Numbered from the stretch's first letter, positions 8,900-18,249 are shown. The stretch: 64,000 nt of DNA from Hyphomicrobiaceae bacterium (GCA_025351355.1 JANXWC010000077.1:1-64000); one strand, 5' to 3'. Made by a program: numbers and translations. Notes: a model not told the origin generated them from the letters alone.

Positions 8900-9829
8900 C
8901 TACCCCGCGCGGATGCGCGGATCGATCACCACGTAGGCGATATCAACCAGCATGTTGATGACCAGGAAGAACAGCACGATGACCAGGATGCCTCCCTGCA
9001 CGGCGGGTATATCGCGTTGCACGACACTGTCGACGAGCAGCCCCCCAAGGCCCGGCCACGAGAACAACTTCTCGACGACGACCGCCTGCCCCATCAGCGC
9101 GCCGAACTGCAGGCCGACCGTGGTCAGCACCAACAGCAGCGCATTGCGGGCGACGTGCCAAGTGACAACGCGCGTTTCACTCATCCCTTTGGAGCGCGCG
9201 GTACGAACGAAATCGGCATTGATAACTTCGAGCACCGAGGCGCGCGTCGTCCGCGCCAGCAGTGCCATCGGCGAAACGCCCAGCGCCAGCGCCGGCAGGA
9301 TCAGATGCTCCCACCCGCCATAACCGAAGCTCGGCAGCCAGTGCAGATATTCGGCGAACAGATACATCAGCATCAGGCCAAGCCAGAACTTCGGCAGCGA
9401 CAAACCGGACACCGCGGCGATCATGGCCGCGGTATCGATCAGGCTGCCTGGCCTGAGCGCCGCATAAAAACCCAGCGGAATGCCGACCAGCATCGCAAAT
9501 CCCATCGCCGCGAACGTCAACTCCAGCGAGGCGCCGAGCCGTTGTCCGATGAGTCGCGTCACCGGTTCTCGCGTGCGGAAAGAGGTGCCGAGATCGCCGA
9601 CGACCAATTGCCCGAGGTAGCGCACAATGCGCACGGCCACCGGATCATCAAGGCCGAGTTCACGACGCATGCGCTCCACCACGGCGGGATCCATGCCGCC
9701 GCGCCCGTCGTCCATCAGGCTGGAGATGAAGCTGCCGGGAATGACGCTGAACAGCACGAACACCACCAGCGCCACGCCGGCGATAGTCGGTACCATGTTG
9801 ACGACGCGCTTCAGGATCAGGCGCAGCAT
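8900..9829 (-). CDS. dipeptide/oligopeptide ABC transporter permease (DppB/OppB type)
   Basis: A 309-residue permease starting MLRLILKRVVNMVPTIAG, the usual DppB N-terminus with its first membrane helix. It has the N-terminal DppB domain around residues 1-100, then a permease domain with the loop TTRASVLEVINADFVRTARSKG that docks to the ATPases, and about six membrane spans. AAGTAAGGG lies just before the ATG. It is separated from the binding-protein gene by 12 bases. Confidence 0.92.
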   Translation of the reverse strand: MLRLILKRVVNMVPTIAGVALVVFVLFSVIPGSFISSLMDDGRGGMDPAVVERMRRELGLDDPVAVRIVRYLGQLVVGDLGTSFRTREPVTRLIGQRLGASLELTFAAMGFAMLVGIPLGFYAALRPGSLIDTAAMIAAVSGLSLPKFWLGLMLMYLFAEYLHWLPSFGYGGWEHLILPALALGVSPMALLARTTRASVLEVINADFVRTARSKGMSETRVVTWHVARNALLLVLTTVGLQFGALMGQAVVVEKLFSWPGLGGLLVDSVVQRDIPAVQGGILVIVLFFLVINMLVDIAYVVIDPRIRAG

Positions 9830-9841
9830 GCGGGCCGACCC

Positions 9842-11482
9842 TTACTTTGCCGGCGATGTCGCCTCGACCCAGAGATATTCGGTATACTGATGCGTAAGTT
9901 CCATCGCATTTTTCTGCAGCCCATGCACCCACGGCTGATAGGCCATCACGGCCTTGTTGTAATTGAAGAACCAGATCGGCGCTTCCGCGTAGAACAGCGC
10001 GTTGGCTTGCTTCAGCAACTGCGTGCGGTTGGCGGCATCGTCGGTCGCCGCCGCCTGCTCGACCAGCTTGTCATAGTCGGCATTTTTGAAGCCGACGTAG
10101 TTGCCGGCCGTCCGCGGCGTTGCCGAATGGAAGCCCTTCAGCGCCTTTAGCGGATCAGGCCCGCTGGAGTTCGACCAGATGTAAGCCTGAAAATCGCCCT
10201 TCAAAATCGTCTCCGTGAGCACGGCCGCCTCGACGAGCTTCGGCTTTGCCGTGATGCCAACTTTCGCCAACATCGGAATGACCGCTTCGACGACAGGCAG
10301 TCCCCAGCTTTCGTTCTGGCTGGTTGTCCATTCGAACTCGAAGCCATTGGGGTAACCTGCTTCGGCCAGCAGTTTCTTGGCTTGCTCTGGATCGAAAGCA
10401 TACGGCTTGAGGGCGGGATCATAGCCGTCCAGGCCGATCGGCAACCAGCTTGATGCGCGGAAGGCCTTTTCCTTGATCAGGCGTTTGATGATGACGTCGG
10501 CATCGATGGCGTGATTAATCGCCAGCCGGACCCGTTTGTCCTGAAACGGTTTGAAGCTCGGATTCATGCCCATGCTGCGCGTGAAAAACTCAGCGACGTC
10601 GATGAGACCGTTTTTCAAGCTCGGATCTTCCCGATAAGCCACATATTGCGCCGGCCCCAGGATCGATATGTCGACCTCCTTCGAACGGAACGCCACATCG
10701 CGTGCCGCCGCCTCCCCCATGATCTGGATGACGACCTTGTCGAGATAGGGCAAGCCGGGCTTGTAGAACTTCTCCCAGCGTTCGGCGACGAGGCGCGAGC
10801 CAGGAATGTGCTCGGCGAACTTGAACGGACCGAGCCCGACTGGCGCGGTCAGGATCGCGCCGCTCTCGACGTTTTCGCGCGCCAGAATGGTGGTCGTATC
10901 GTCGATTAAATAGAAACCGGGTTGCACCTTGTCGGTGATCGTGATCTCGAGCGTAAAGTCGTCGATTTTCTTGAGCCCGGAAATTTCCTTGGCCTGGCCC
11001 TTTTCGACATCGACGGCGCCCTTGATGAGACGGATATAGCGCGCGCCGGGAAAGCCCTTCGACCCATCCATGATGCGTGTATACGACCAGATGATATCAT
11101 CCGCCGTCATCTTGCGACCGTTGTGGAAGTAGGCGTCATCGCGCAACTTGAAGGTATGCACAAGACCGCCGTTGGAGACAGTGACGTCCTTTGCCAGCTC
11201 GAGCACCGGCGAATTAGCTGCACTATCCCAGCGATAGAGCGTACGGTGAATGGCCTTGGCGACGATGCCGTCCTGCGCCCGCGGCGTGGTGTGAATGTCG
11301 AGACTGGTCAGCGTGGTGCCGTAGGGCGCGGTCATCCGCAATATCCCGCCCTTGCGCGGCTCTTGCGCGCTGGCATCATGCCCTATCACAGCGCACAGCA
11401 CTGCAACCATGAGGGCGCAGGCTTCGATTAGTCTAACAGCACATGCCGACCGATGTAAGATGCCTGACGCACGACACAACAT
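9842..11482 (-). CDS. ABC transporter substrate-binding protein, family 5 (peptide/nickel type)
   Basis: A 546-residue periplasmic binding protein with a signal peptide ending near HDASAQ. The SBP_bac_5 fold is shown by GGILRMTAPYGTTLTSLDIH, the W-x-Y...NSPVLELAKDVTVS block, FKLRDDAYFHNGRKMTADDIIWSYTRIMD split across the family signature, and a C-terminal NGFEFEWTT segment. It is first in the operon and so sets ligand choice; dipeptides, opines or other small peptidic ligands are possible and cannot be distinguished. The promoter must lie in the 227-base gap shared with queG, which is transcribed the other way. Confidence 0.9.
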   Translation of the reverse strand: MLCRASGILHRSACAVRLIEACALMVAVLCAVIGHDASAQEPRKGGILRMTAPYGTTLTSLDIHTTPRAQDGIVAKAIHRTLYRWDSAANSPVLELAKDVTVSNGGLVHTFKLRDDAYFHNGRKMTADDIIWSYTRIMDGSKGFPGARYIRLIKGAVDVEKGQAKEISGLKKIDDFTLEITITDKVQPGFYLIDDTTTILARENVESGAILTAPVGLGPFKFAEHIPGSRLVAERWEKFYKPGLPYLDKVVIQIMGEAAARDVAFRSKEVDISILGPAQYVAYREDPSLKNGLIDVAEFFTRSMGMNPSFKPFQDKRVRLAINHAIDADVIIKRLIKEKAFRASSWLPIGLDGYDPALKPYAFDPEQAKKLLAEAGYPNGFEFEWTTSQNESWGLPVVEAVIPMLAKVGITAKPKLVEAAVLTETILKGDFQAYIWSNSSGPDPLKALKGFHSATPRTAGNYVGFKNADYDKLVEQAAATDDAANRTQLLKQANALFYAEAPIWFFNYNKAVMAYQPWVHGLQKNAMELTHQYTEYLWVEATSPAK

Positions 11483-11709
11483 GTGATCCCCCGGTGTTCA
11501 TTCGCCATATTGGCGCGTACGAAGTGCAGGCTATCCGAAGCATTGCACCAGACCTCAATATCCACGATCAGATGAAATCATCGTTTGGCCGGCCGACGCA
11601 AGCGAATTGCATTGATCGATCCACTCCCTGCCTCCGGCAGCCAATGTGGCATACATGTACCGTGGCACAAGACAACGTGACCTGAAGATGCTGTGATCGA
11701 CACGAGAAC

Positions 11710-12828
11710 ATGACTCAATCCCTCAAACAGCAATTGCAGACCGCCGCTGAAGCCGCAGGCTTCGCCATCCTGCGCGTAACCACACCGTCGGCGATCGGCG
11801 CTGCCGGCGCGCGGCTGGCAGCCTATCTTGAAGAAGGTCGCCACGGCGACATGGCTTGGCTGGCCGCTAATTCCGATCGCCGCGCCGACCCGCGCGTACT
11901 TTGGCCGGAGGCGCGCTCGGTAATAATGCTCGGCTACAGCTATGCCCCCGTCGAAAATCCGATCGCCACCGCAGTTGCCGGCGATCGTGGCGTTATCTCC
12001 GCCTATGCGCGCGGCCGCGACTACCACGATGTGATCAAGCAGGGCCTGCGCGATCTGGCGCACCTGCTGCAGCGCGAAACCGGCGCCGACGCCAAGATCT
12101 TCGTCGACACCGCGCCGCTGATGGAAAAACCGCTTGCCGCAGCCGCAGGCATCGGCTGGCAGGGCAAGCATACCAATCTGGTCTCGCGTCACACGGGCGG
12201 CTCCTGGTTGTTTCTCGGCGCCATCCTGACGACAGCCGAAATCGAACCGGACGCACCCGAACAGGACCATTGCGGCTCCTGCCGGCGCTGCCTCGCCGCT
12301 TGCCCAACCGATGCCTTTCCCGCGCCCTATCAGCTGGATGCCCGCCGCTGCATCGCCTACCTGACCATCGAGCACAAAGGCCACATTGCCCGCGAATTCC
12401 GCGGCCCCATCGGCAACCGTGTCTTTGGTTGCGATGACTGCCTCGCCGTCTGCCCGTGGAACAAGTTCGCTGCCGCCGCGCACGATCAACGCTTGGCAAT
12501 GCGCGCTGAGAACGCCGCGCCGCCGCTGGCTGAATTGCTGGCGCTTGACGACGCGGCATTCCGCCGACGTTTTGCCGGCACTCCCGTCAAACGCACCGGT
12601 CGCGATCGCATTGTCCGCAACGCGCTGATCGCCGCCGGCAATTCGGCCGATGCGTCTCTCGTTCCCGCCGTCGCGGAATTGCTGGCGGACCCATCACCCC
12701 TGGTGCGCGCCATGGCCGTGTGGGCGCTGCTTCGTCTGGCTGATCCCGCCACTTTCGATGCGCACCGCGCCCGCTGGGTTGATGGCGAGACGGACGCCGC
12801 CGTCATAACCGAATGGACCGACGCTTGA
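11710..12828 (+). CDS. queG: epoxyqueuosine reductase QueG
   Basis: A 372-residue cobalamin and iron-sulfur enzyme that reduces epoxyqueuosine to queuosine in tRNA, the last step of queuosine synthesis. The N-terminal half shows the QueG signatures GRDYHDVIKQGL, FVDTAPLMEKPLAAAAGIGWQGK and LGAILT. Two 4Fe-4S clusters are indicated by CGSCRRCLAACPTDAF near residue 193 and CDDCLAVCPWNKF near 242. The C-terminal 90 residues carry HEAT-like helices (DASLVPAVAELLADPSPLVRAMAVWALLRL in parts). Length and motif order match characterised QueG. The next gene begins 25 bases downstream. Confidence 0.95.
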   Translation: MTQSLKQQLQTAAEAAGFAILRVTTPSAIGAAGARLAAYLEEGRHGDMAWLAANSDRRADPRVLWPEARSVIMLGYSYAPVENPIATAVAGDRGVISAYARGRDYHDVIKQGLRDLAHLLQRETGADAKIFVDTAPLMEKPLAAAAGIGWQGKHTNLVSRHTGGSWLFLGAILTTAEIEPDAPEQDHCGSCRRCLAACPTDAFPAPYQLDARRCIAYLTIEHKGHIAREFRGPIGNRVFGCDDCLAVCPWNKFAAAAHDQRLAMRAENAAPPLAELLALDDAAFRRRFAGTPVKRTGRDRIVRNALIAAGNSADASLVPAVAELLADPSPLVRAMAVWALLRLADPATFDAHRARWVDGETDAAVITEWTDA

Positions 12829-12853
12829 AGTGACAACCGAAGAGAAGCCGCCC

Positions 12854-13735
12854 ATGACGAATAAACTTTTCTGCTTCGGCTTCGGTTATACCGCCGGCGT
12901 GCTGGCCGAGCGCCTGGTCGGGCAATCCTTCACTATTGTCGGCACACGCCGCAACCCTGCGACTTCGCTCGTAAAACCCGCAGCGATTCCGCTCTGCATG
13001 TTCGACGGCACCCAGCCTTCGGCCGAAGTCATATCACTGCTGCCGGACACGACGCATGTCCTGATATCGACGCCTCCCGGCTCCGATGCAGATCCCGTCT
13101 TGCAATGGCACACAGCCGACCTCGCGCGACTGTCGACCCTCAAATGGATCGGCTATCTCTCGACCATCGGCGTCTACGGCGACACTGACGGCGGCTGGGT
13201 CGACGAAACCAGCGCTCTTCAGCCATCGAGTGAGCGGGGACGCCGCCGCGCCGAAGCCGAGGCCGCCTGGCGCGCCTTTGCCGGAGCCCACGGCAAGCAC
13301 GTTGAAGTTTTCCGTTTGCCCGGCATCTATGGCCCCGGGCGGAACACTTTGCAGACAATTCGGGCCGGCACCGCGCGCCGAATTGTGAAACCGGGCCAAG
13401 TCTTCAATCGGGTCCACGTAGCCGACATTGCCACCACCCTCGCGCGCGCCATGACGCTGGCATCGACCGGCCTTTCGCCCCCGTACGACGCCTACAACGT
13501 CGTCGACGACGAACCGGCGCCGCCCCAGGACGTGGTGACTTTCGCAGCCAACCTGCTCGGCTTGCCTCCACCGCCGGAAATCCCGTTCGATGCGGCCGAC
13601 CTGTCACCGATGGCGCGCAGTTTCTACGGCGAAAACAAGCGTGTGAGCAACGCACGGCTGAAGTCCGCCCTGCTGATCGACCTAGCCTATCCGACCTATC
13701 GCGAAGGTTTGCGAGCCCTGTCGAACGAACTGTGA
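12854..13735 (+). CDS. NAD-dependent epimerase/dehydratase family protein (YeeZ-like SDR)
   Basis: A 293-residue extended short-chain dehydrogenase. It opens with an unusual nucleotide-binding loop LFCFGFGYTAGVLAERL and has WIGYLSTIGVYGDTDGGWVDE (family Tyr region), the RLPGIYGPGRNTL segment and IVKPGQVFNRVHVADIA, all typical of YeeZ-type proteins. Substrate unknown. I chose the ATG at 12854; a GTG at 12830 would add 8 residues. It sits just after queG, a pairing also met in other alphaproteobacteria, and probably shares its transcript. Confidence 0.83.
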   Translation: MTNKLFCFGFGYTAGVLAERLVGQSFTIVGTRRNPATSLVKPAAIPLCMFDGTQPSAEVISLLPDTTHVLISTPPGSDADPVLQWHTADLARLSTLKWIGYLSTIGVYGDTDGGWVDETSALQPSSERGRRRAEAEAAWRAFAGAHGKHVEVFRLPGIYGPGRNTLQTIRAGTARRIVKPGQVFNRVHVADIATTLARAMTLASTGLSPPYDAYNVVDDEPAPPQDVVTFAANLLGLPPPPEIPFDAADLSPMARSFYGENKRVSNARLKSALLIDLAYPTYREGLRALSNEL

Positions 13736-14128
13736 TTGCCCGCCATTGGGAATATCAGCTTCTTCTGCCACGAAACCGCCCCCAAGTTGCGGCGAAACCG
13801 GGACCACGGACTATCCAACTGGCTGTCTGGCCGATCGATTAGGTGTTGCGTCATTTCGTTAACGTCGCTAGGGAAGCGACATGTTTGCCTCAGTCAAGTA
13901 AGTTCCATCCACAGTTATCTTTCTTCATTCAGCCATGGTTCAGAAGTCACATGCCATGTTGCGAACACATAAACGGCTGAAATTTTAGTCATACGGTTTG
14001 ACCCGAAAAAACCAAGGTCAGCCCTGCTTGCGAAGTTATAATGCCGGAAGTCATAATGCCGAAAGAGACCGGTCATCAGGCCGGCGCCGTGAAACGACTT
14101 TCATGCCGAAAGGCAGGGGTGAAGGCAA
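13736..14128. other. intergenic region, 393 bases
   Basis: No gene seen. The stretch is richer in A/T than its neighbours, as expected for a promoter region of the downstream exported-protein gene. It contains a TATAAT hexamer at 14037-14042 within a short imperfect direct repeat (annotated separately), but no good -35 hexamer at normal spacing. Confidence 0.5.
14037..14065 (+). repeat. short imperfect tandem repeat around a TATAAT motif
   Basis: TATAATGCCGGAAG at 14037 is followed by CATAATGCCGAAAG at 14052, a 15-base period with two mismatches; a third, shorter relative CATGCCGAAAGG occurs near 14102. It may be a regulator site or simply a slippage product. Confidence 0.45.
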
Positions 14129-15124
14129 ATGAGTGGGATCGCATCTGCACGACGCGAAACATCGTGCGCAGCACCGATAGTGTGCGCCGCACCTATAATG
14201 TGCGCAGCAATGATAGCCGCGGCTCTGACAGCCATGGCGACACTAGTGACGCCAGCATCAGCCGCCGAGCCAAGCGGTGGGCTCAGCCGCTTCAGCGATA
14301 CTGGACTGCTCGACGCCGCGCGTAACGCTGCCGCCACGCCAAAAACCAGCAACGGCCCAGTCAACGTCGGCATCCCCCCGCCCGATGAATTGCGTGTCCT
14401 CGAGGCGCGCCGCGAAGCCGAACTGAAACGGCTGTCGGAAAAATTGAAGCGCGCCGCCGAACAGCGCGGACGTCAGCCGACTGAAGTCGTCGTCTCGCCG
14501 TTTTGGACCACTGAGGTTGCGGTCGCCGGTCCCGTCGAAGGTCCCGTCGAAAATTTTAAGCCCGCCACTCGTTCTGGCCTCGGCGCCCGCCCGAGTGAAA
14601 ATTCGCGCTTTGATCTGGTCAGCGGCGGTCGCGCCACGATCCTCATGGTTATGACGACAGGCGACCGCGCGCGCGATCCCGGCCGCGGCTTCGATCCAAT
14701 CCTGTGCGTGGACGCGGGTTGCTACGTGTCGAACGGCGCGCAAGCACCGGCGACCTATCATTCATTCAGCGAGAGCGTGAGCCTCGGCAGCCGCCTGGGA
14801 CGCGGCGCCGGCGAATGCAACCACTCCAATGTCTGCGTCTTCCGCAATGTCGATCTCGGCGGCCGCACTGCCCTGCTGCAGCCGATCAACCTGCGCTTCG
14901 TCCGTCACGACCGTCGCGAACAGAGTGAGGCGTCCATCGACGAAAGCTGCCGCCTGATCGAACGCCGCCTGTCGTGCAGTCGTCCTGTCCGCACGTCGAG
15001 CTATACATTGTGGGTCGTGCCGGAAATGTTGGCGCGCGACCTCGGCCCCGAAGCTCTGTCTGACGCTTTGAACGGCGGCCTCCGCACGGCGCAGACCGCC
15101 GAACTGCCATGGGTCAAGCAGTAA
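14129..15124 (+). CDS. unrecognised exported protein, 331 residues
   Basis: I do not recognise this protein. The first 45 residues look like a long signal peptide ending TPASA-AEP. Inside it is a threefold hexapeptide repeat (CAAPIV, CAAPIM, CAAMIA). Residues about 90-115 form a charged, probably helical segment (LEARREAELKRLSEKLKR). The C-terminal half is Cys-containing, with pairs such as CVDAGC and CNHSNVC, and a later Cys pair around CRLIERRLSC, which would suit disulfides in the periplasm. The ATG at 14129 is preceded by GAAGG. It stands alone between the YeeZ-like gene and dnaB and is followed by a terminator. Confidence 0.75.
   Translation: MSGIASARRETSCAAPIVCAAPIMCAAMIAAALTAMATLVTPASAAEPSGGLSRFSDTGLLDAARNAAATPKTSNGPVNVGIPPPDELRVLEARREAELKRLSEKLKRAAEQRGRQPTEVVVSPFWTTEVAVAGPVEGPVENFKPATRSGLGARPSENSRFDLVSGGRATILMVMTTGDRARDPGRGFDPILCVDAGCYVSNGAQAPATYHSFSESVSLGSRLGRGAGECNHSNVCVFRNVDLGGRTALLQPINLRFVRHDRREQSEASIDESCRLIERRLSCSRPVRTSSYTLWVVPEMLARDLGPEALSDALNGGLRTAQTAELPWVKQ
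14164..14217 (+). repeat. three 18-bp tandem near-repeats inside the signal-peptide coding region
   Basis: Units at 14164, 14182 and 14200 read GTGCGCAGCACCGATAGT, GTGCGCCGCACCTATAAT and GTGCGCAGCAATGATAGC. The period is a multiple of three, so each copy adds six residues (CAAPIV-like) to the signal peptide of the surrounding gene. Such a repeat can change copy number without shifting frame. Confidence 0.8.
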
Positions 15125-15150
15125 ACGTCCGCAGTTAGTCGCGACGCAAG

Positions 15151-15187
15151 AGGCGCCCGGCGATCATCGCCGAGGCGCCTTTATTTT
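15151..15187 (+). terminator. rho-independent terminator after the exported-protein gene
   Basis: A strong stem AGGCGCC...GGCGCCT with an inner CGGCGAT/ATCGCCG stem is followed by TTATTTT. It begins 27 bases after the stop at 15124 and precedes dnaB. Confidence 0.75.
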
Positions 15188-15300
15188 GGCTCGCGCTCCG
15201 ATTCGCCACACGCAAGCGCCAATTCGCACCGCTGTTGATAACGGGAATAACCCAATTCTCAGCCCTCCCTTCCCCGCCGACTTCGCCTACATACACACCC

Positions 15301-16851
15301 ATGACAAACACCTCCCTCGCCCGCACCTCCCGTTCTGCCCAGCTCGTCGTTTCCGACGCGCCTCAGATCGCCGCCGACGGCCCGCTGCCGTTCCGCACGG
15401 CCCCCCACAACATCGAAGCCGAACAGGCCCTGCTTGGCGCGATGCTGGTCAACAATGAAGCCCACGACCGCGTCTCCGGTTTCCTCAAGGCCGAGCATTT
15501 CTTCGACCCCATCCACGCCGAAATCTACGAAACCGCGGCCAAGCTGATCGGCGCCGGCAAACAGGCAACCCCCGTCACGCTGAAGACATTCTTCGACCAC
15601 CACGAGCCGATCGATCAGGGCCTGACGGTGCCCATGTATCTCGGCCGCCTGACCGCCAGCGCCACCACCATCATCAACGCCAAGGATTACGGCCAGACCG
15701 TCTACGACCTCGCCATCCGCCGCCAGCTCATCACCATCGGCGAGGACATGGTCAACCAGGCCTACGACAGCCCCGTCGATGCGCCGCCGGAATCGCAGAT
15801 CCAGGACGCTGAGGGAAAATTGTTCTCGCTCGCCGAAACCGGCAAGTTCGGCCAGGGCTTCCAGGGCTTCAACGACGCGCTGCGCACGGCCATCGAAATG
15901 GCCAACGCCGCCTATGAACGCGACGGCGGCCTGTCCGGCATTTCCTGCGGCCTGCGTGACCTCGATGCGAAGATGGGCGGCCTGCAGCGCTCCGACTTGA
16001 TCGTGCTCGCCGGCCGCCCGTCGATGGGCAAGACCGCGCTTGTCACCAACATCGCCTTCAACGTCGCTGACGCGCGCCTGCGTTCCATCGAGGCGCGCCC
16101 GGAACTGGATCGCGACGACAGCGAGCATGATGGCGCCGTCGTTGCATTTTTCTCGCTCGAAATGAGCGCCGAGCAGTTGGCCACGCGCATCCTGTCGGAG
16201 CAGGCGAGCGTGCAATCGGAAAAGATCCGCCGCGGCCTCATCGACGAGCGCGAATTCAAGACGATGGTCGAGGTCTCCCAGCGCATGGCGCAGATCCCAC
16301 TCTTCATCGACCAGACCGGCGGCATCACCATCGCGCAATTGTGCGCACGCGCCCGCAAACTCAAGCGGCAGAAGGGGCTCGGCCTGCTGATCGTCGATTA
16401 TCTCCAATTGCTCTCCGGCTCCGGCAAGTCGAGCCAGGCCAACCGCGTGCAGGAAATCACCGAGATCACCACCGGCCTCAAGGCGCTGGCGAAGGAGTTG
16501 GCGGTCCCCGTGATTGCGCTGTCGCAGCTCAGCCGTCAGGTCGAACAGCGCGAAGATAAACGGCCACAGCTGTCCGACTTGCGCGAATCCGGCTCCATCG
16601 AGCAGGACGCCGACGTGGTGATGTTCGTCTATCGCGAGGAATATTACGTCGAGCGCACCAAGCCGAGCGAAGGCACGGCGGAATTCCAGGAGTGGATGAC
16701 CAAGATGCAGGCCTGCTCCGGCAAGGCCGAAGTCATCCTTGGCAAATCCCGCCACGGCCCGGTCGGCGCCGTGCAACTGGCCTTCGAAGGCCAATTCACC
16801 AGATTCAGCGATCTCGCCAAGGATCAGTACATGCCCGAGCGGATGGAGTAG
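15301..16851 (+). CDS. dnaB: replicative DNA helicase DnaB
   Basis: A 516-residue hexameric helicase that unwinds DNA at the replication fork. The N-terminal domain has PHNIEAEQALLGAMLVNN. The RecA-like domain has Walker A GRPSMGKTAL near residue 237, a FFSLEMSAEQLATR block, Walker B LLIVDYLQLL near 362, and SQLSRQVEQREDKRPQLSDLRESG followed by the Arg-finger region. About 20 extra residues (RLRSIEARPELDRDDSEHDG) lie just after the Walker A helix, an insertion seen in alphaproteobacterial DnaB. The ATG at 15301 is chosen since the frame before it is not conserved. No replisome partner is adjacent. Confidence 0.96.
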   Translation: MTNTSLARTSRSAQLVVSDAPQIAADGPLPFRTAPHNIEAEQALLGAMLVNNEAHDRVSGFLKAEHFFDPIHAEIYETAAKLIGAGKQATPVTLKTFFDHHEPIDQGLTVPMYLGRLTASATTIINAKDYGQTVYDLAIRRQLITIGEDMVNQAYDSPVDAPPESQIQDAEGKLFSLAETGKFGQGFQGFNDALRTAIEMANAAYERDGGLSGISCGLRDLDAKMGGLQRSDLIVLAGRPSMGKTALVTNIAFNVADARLRSIEARPELDRDDSEHDGAVVAFFSLEMSAEQLATRILSEQASVQSEKIRRGLIDEREFKTMVEVSQRMAQIPLFIDQTGGITIAQLCARARKLKRQKGLGLLIVDYLQLLSGSGKSSQANRVQEITEITTGLKALAKELAVPVIALSQLSRQVEQREDKRPQLSDLRESGSIEQDADVVMFVYREEYYVERTKPSEGTAEFQEWMTKMQACSGKAEVILGKSRHGPVGAVQLAFEGQFTRFSDLAKDQYMPERME

Positions 16852-17129
16852 GGGTGGGGTGAGGGCTATTGAAAATCGTCGGTGCTTGGCCGTGCCCAAA
16901 GTTTTACACTGTTGCCGCGTCACAATGATGCTGACGCAGAGTTGACGACACCAAGGCCGCCGCCATCCGTCAAGCATTAAACGCAGATGAAGCCGACGTT
17001 GGCCGGAGCTTAGGCGCGGCCCTGTTTTGCTCTCAGCTTCATGGCCAAATCGCAACCGATGCGATGAGGCAGTTGCGGAAGCGTTCTCAGACGTGAGTAG
17101 TGGCGCGGATTTGTGAGTGAACCAGATTT

Positions 17130-17357
17130 ATGCTAACAGAACGCATGAACAACCTCACGACAATGCCCGACATAATGCCATCGGCGACACCCAATGAGGC
17201 AGAGATCGCCGCTTGGAAAGCGCTTCCTCGCGACGAGCAGGTGAGTCGCATGACAGCGGCGCTGTCCCACCCCGATTGCTCGATCTTAGGCACCGCCAAC
17301 ATGAGCGATATTCGCGCGCGAGGCCAAGCCTTGGCGGCGAAGCAGCGCAATGGCTGA
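17130..17357 (+). CDS. probable antitoxin of a ParD/RelB-type pair
   Basis: A 75-residue acidic-to-neutral small protein (EAEIAAWKALPRDEQVSRMTAALSHP) that overlaps the following RelE/ParE-family toxin gene by 8 bases. Size, position and overlap are the classic antitoxin arrangement, and similar short proteins precede ParE-like toxins. The N-terminal DNA-binding part is not recognisable. The start may be the ATG at 17130 or one at 17145. It would neutralise the toxin and repress the pair's promoter. Confidence 0.65.
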   Translation: MLTERMNNLTTMPDIMPSATPNEAEIAAWKALPRDEQVSRMTAALSHPDCSILGTANMSDIRARGQALAAKQRNG

Positions 17358-17646
17358 ATATAAACTCGCCCAACGGGCCGAAGACAAGCTCGTCGAAATT
17401 TACGCTTCCACCGAGAACACCTTCGGGCGCTATCAGGCCGATGCCTACAGCGCAGGCTTCGAGCGCACATTTGGGCTGCTTGCGGATTTTCCACGAATAG
17501 GTATCGAGGTCGAGGAACTCGCGAACAGGCATCGGCGGTTCCGATTTCAGTCGCACAATATTTTCTATCCTGAAGAGCCCTACGGAGTAGTTATTCGCGA
17601 TATCTTTCATGTGGCACAGGACATTCGGCCCGCACTGTTCCGCTAA
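17350..17646 (+). CDS. RelE/ParE family toxin
   Basis: A 98-residue protein with the ParE fold pattern: YKLAQRAEDKLVEIYASTENTFG at the start, FGLLADFPRIGIEVEEL in the centre and RRFRFQSHNIFYPEEPYGVVIRDIFHVAQDI at the end, matching the conserved R...H.I.Y......I.I..I.H pattern. ParE members poison DNA gyrase, RelE members cleave mRNA on ribosomes; the sequence fits ParE better. It is translationally coupled to the antitoxin gene. Confidence 0.82.
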   Translation: MAEYKLAQRAEDKLVEIYASTENTFGRYQADAYSAGFERTFGLLADFPRIGIEVEELANRHRRFRFQSHNIFYPEEPYGVVIRDIFHVAQDIRPALFR

Positions 17647-17706
17647 TACCTCCTTGGCCCGCGCACCTGAAACGCTGCACTTCGGAGCGCGCTAGTACCA
17701 CGAGCT

Positions 17707-18249
17707 ATGAACTCAATGAACAGCTTGACCCGCACTTTCGGCGCATCGCAATTCTCAATTGAGATCGCCAATATCACCACGCTCGATGTCGATGCCATCG
17801 TCAATGCGGCGACCACATCGTTGTTGGGTGGCGGCGGAGTGGATGGCGCAATCCATCGCGCGGCGGGGCCAGACCTCGTTTTTGAATGCCGCCAGCTCGG
17901 TGGCTGCAAACCGGGCGACGCCAAGATTACCAAGGGTTATCGCCTTCCTGCGTCCTGGATCATCCATACTGTCGGCCCCGTTTGGAACGACGGTAGCAAG
18001 GGCGAAGCTGATGTGCTGGCGTCATGCTACCGCCGCTCACTCGAAATCGCTGAGGCGAAGCGACTGGAGTCGATTGCATTTCCTGCAATTTCAACGGGCA
18101 TTTACGGTTTTCCTGCGGATCACGCAGCCAAAATCGCCGTGGAAACTTGCATTGCAGGAGCCGCAACAACTTCCATCAAGCAAATCACGTTCTGCTGTTT
18201 TTCGGAGTCTTCCGCCAAATTTCATGAAATGGCACTCCAAAGTTCGTAG
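17707..18249 (+). CDS. macro-domain protein, YmdB-like ADP-ribose deacylase
   Basis: A 180-residue single macro domain. [30 protein letters not shown], in parts, and [21 protein letters not shown] are the two ADP-ribose-binding loops of the MacroD/YmdB class, which removes O-acetyl from ADP-ribose and mono-ADP-ribose from proteins. The usual NAAN catalytic-region motif reads NAAT here, replacing the second Asn; that could lower activity. Located 60 bases after the toxin gene but with its own spacing. The C-terminus ([20 protein letters not shown]) matches YmdB's last strand. Confidence 0.87.
   Translation: MNSMNSLTRTFGASQFSIEIANITTLDVDAIVNAATTSLLGGGGVDGAIHRAAGPDLVFECRQLGGCKPGDAKITKGYRLPASWIIHTVGPVWNDGSKGEADVLASCYRRSLEIAEAKRLESIAFPAISTGIYGFPADHAAKIAVETCIAGAATTSIKQITFCCFSESSAKFHEMALQSS

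Noticed and set aside
8648-10150. 500-codon plus-strand frame across the peptide-transporter permease genes
   Set aside because: It is antisense to two clearly recognisable permeases and its product is His/Arg/Gln-rich without pattern.
15259-17055. Very long open frame antisense to dnaB
   Set aside because: The dnaB reading has all helicase motifs; the antisense product has no recognisable domain and reflects GC-rich third positions.
17350-18249. DarTG-type toxin-antitoxin system (macro-domain antitoxin)
   Set aside because: The macro protein is YmdB-like, 180 residues and lacks the DarG C-terminal part; the neighbouring toxin is ParE-like, not DarT.
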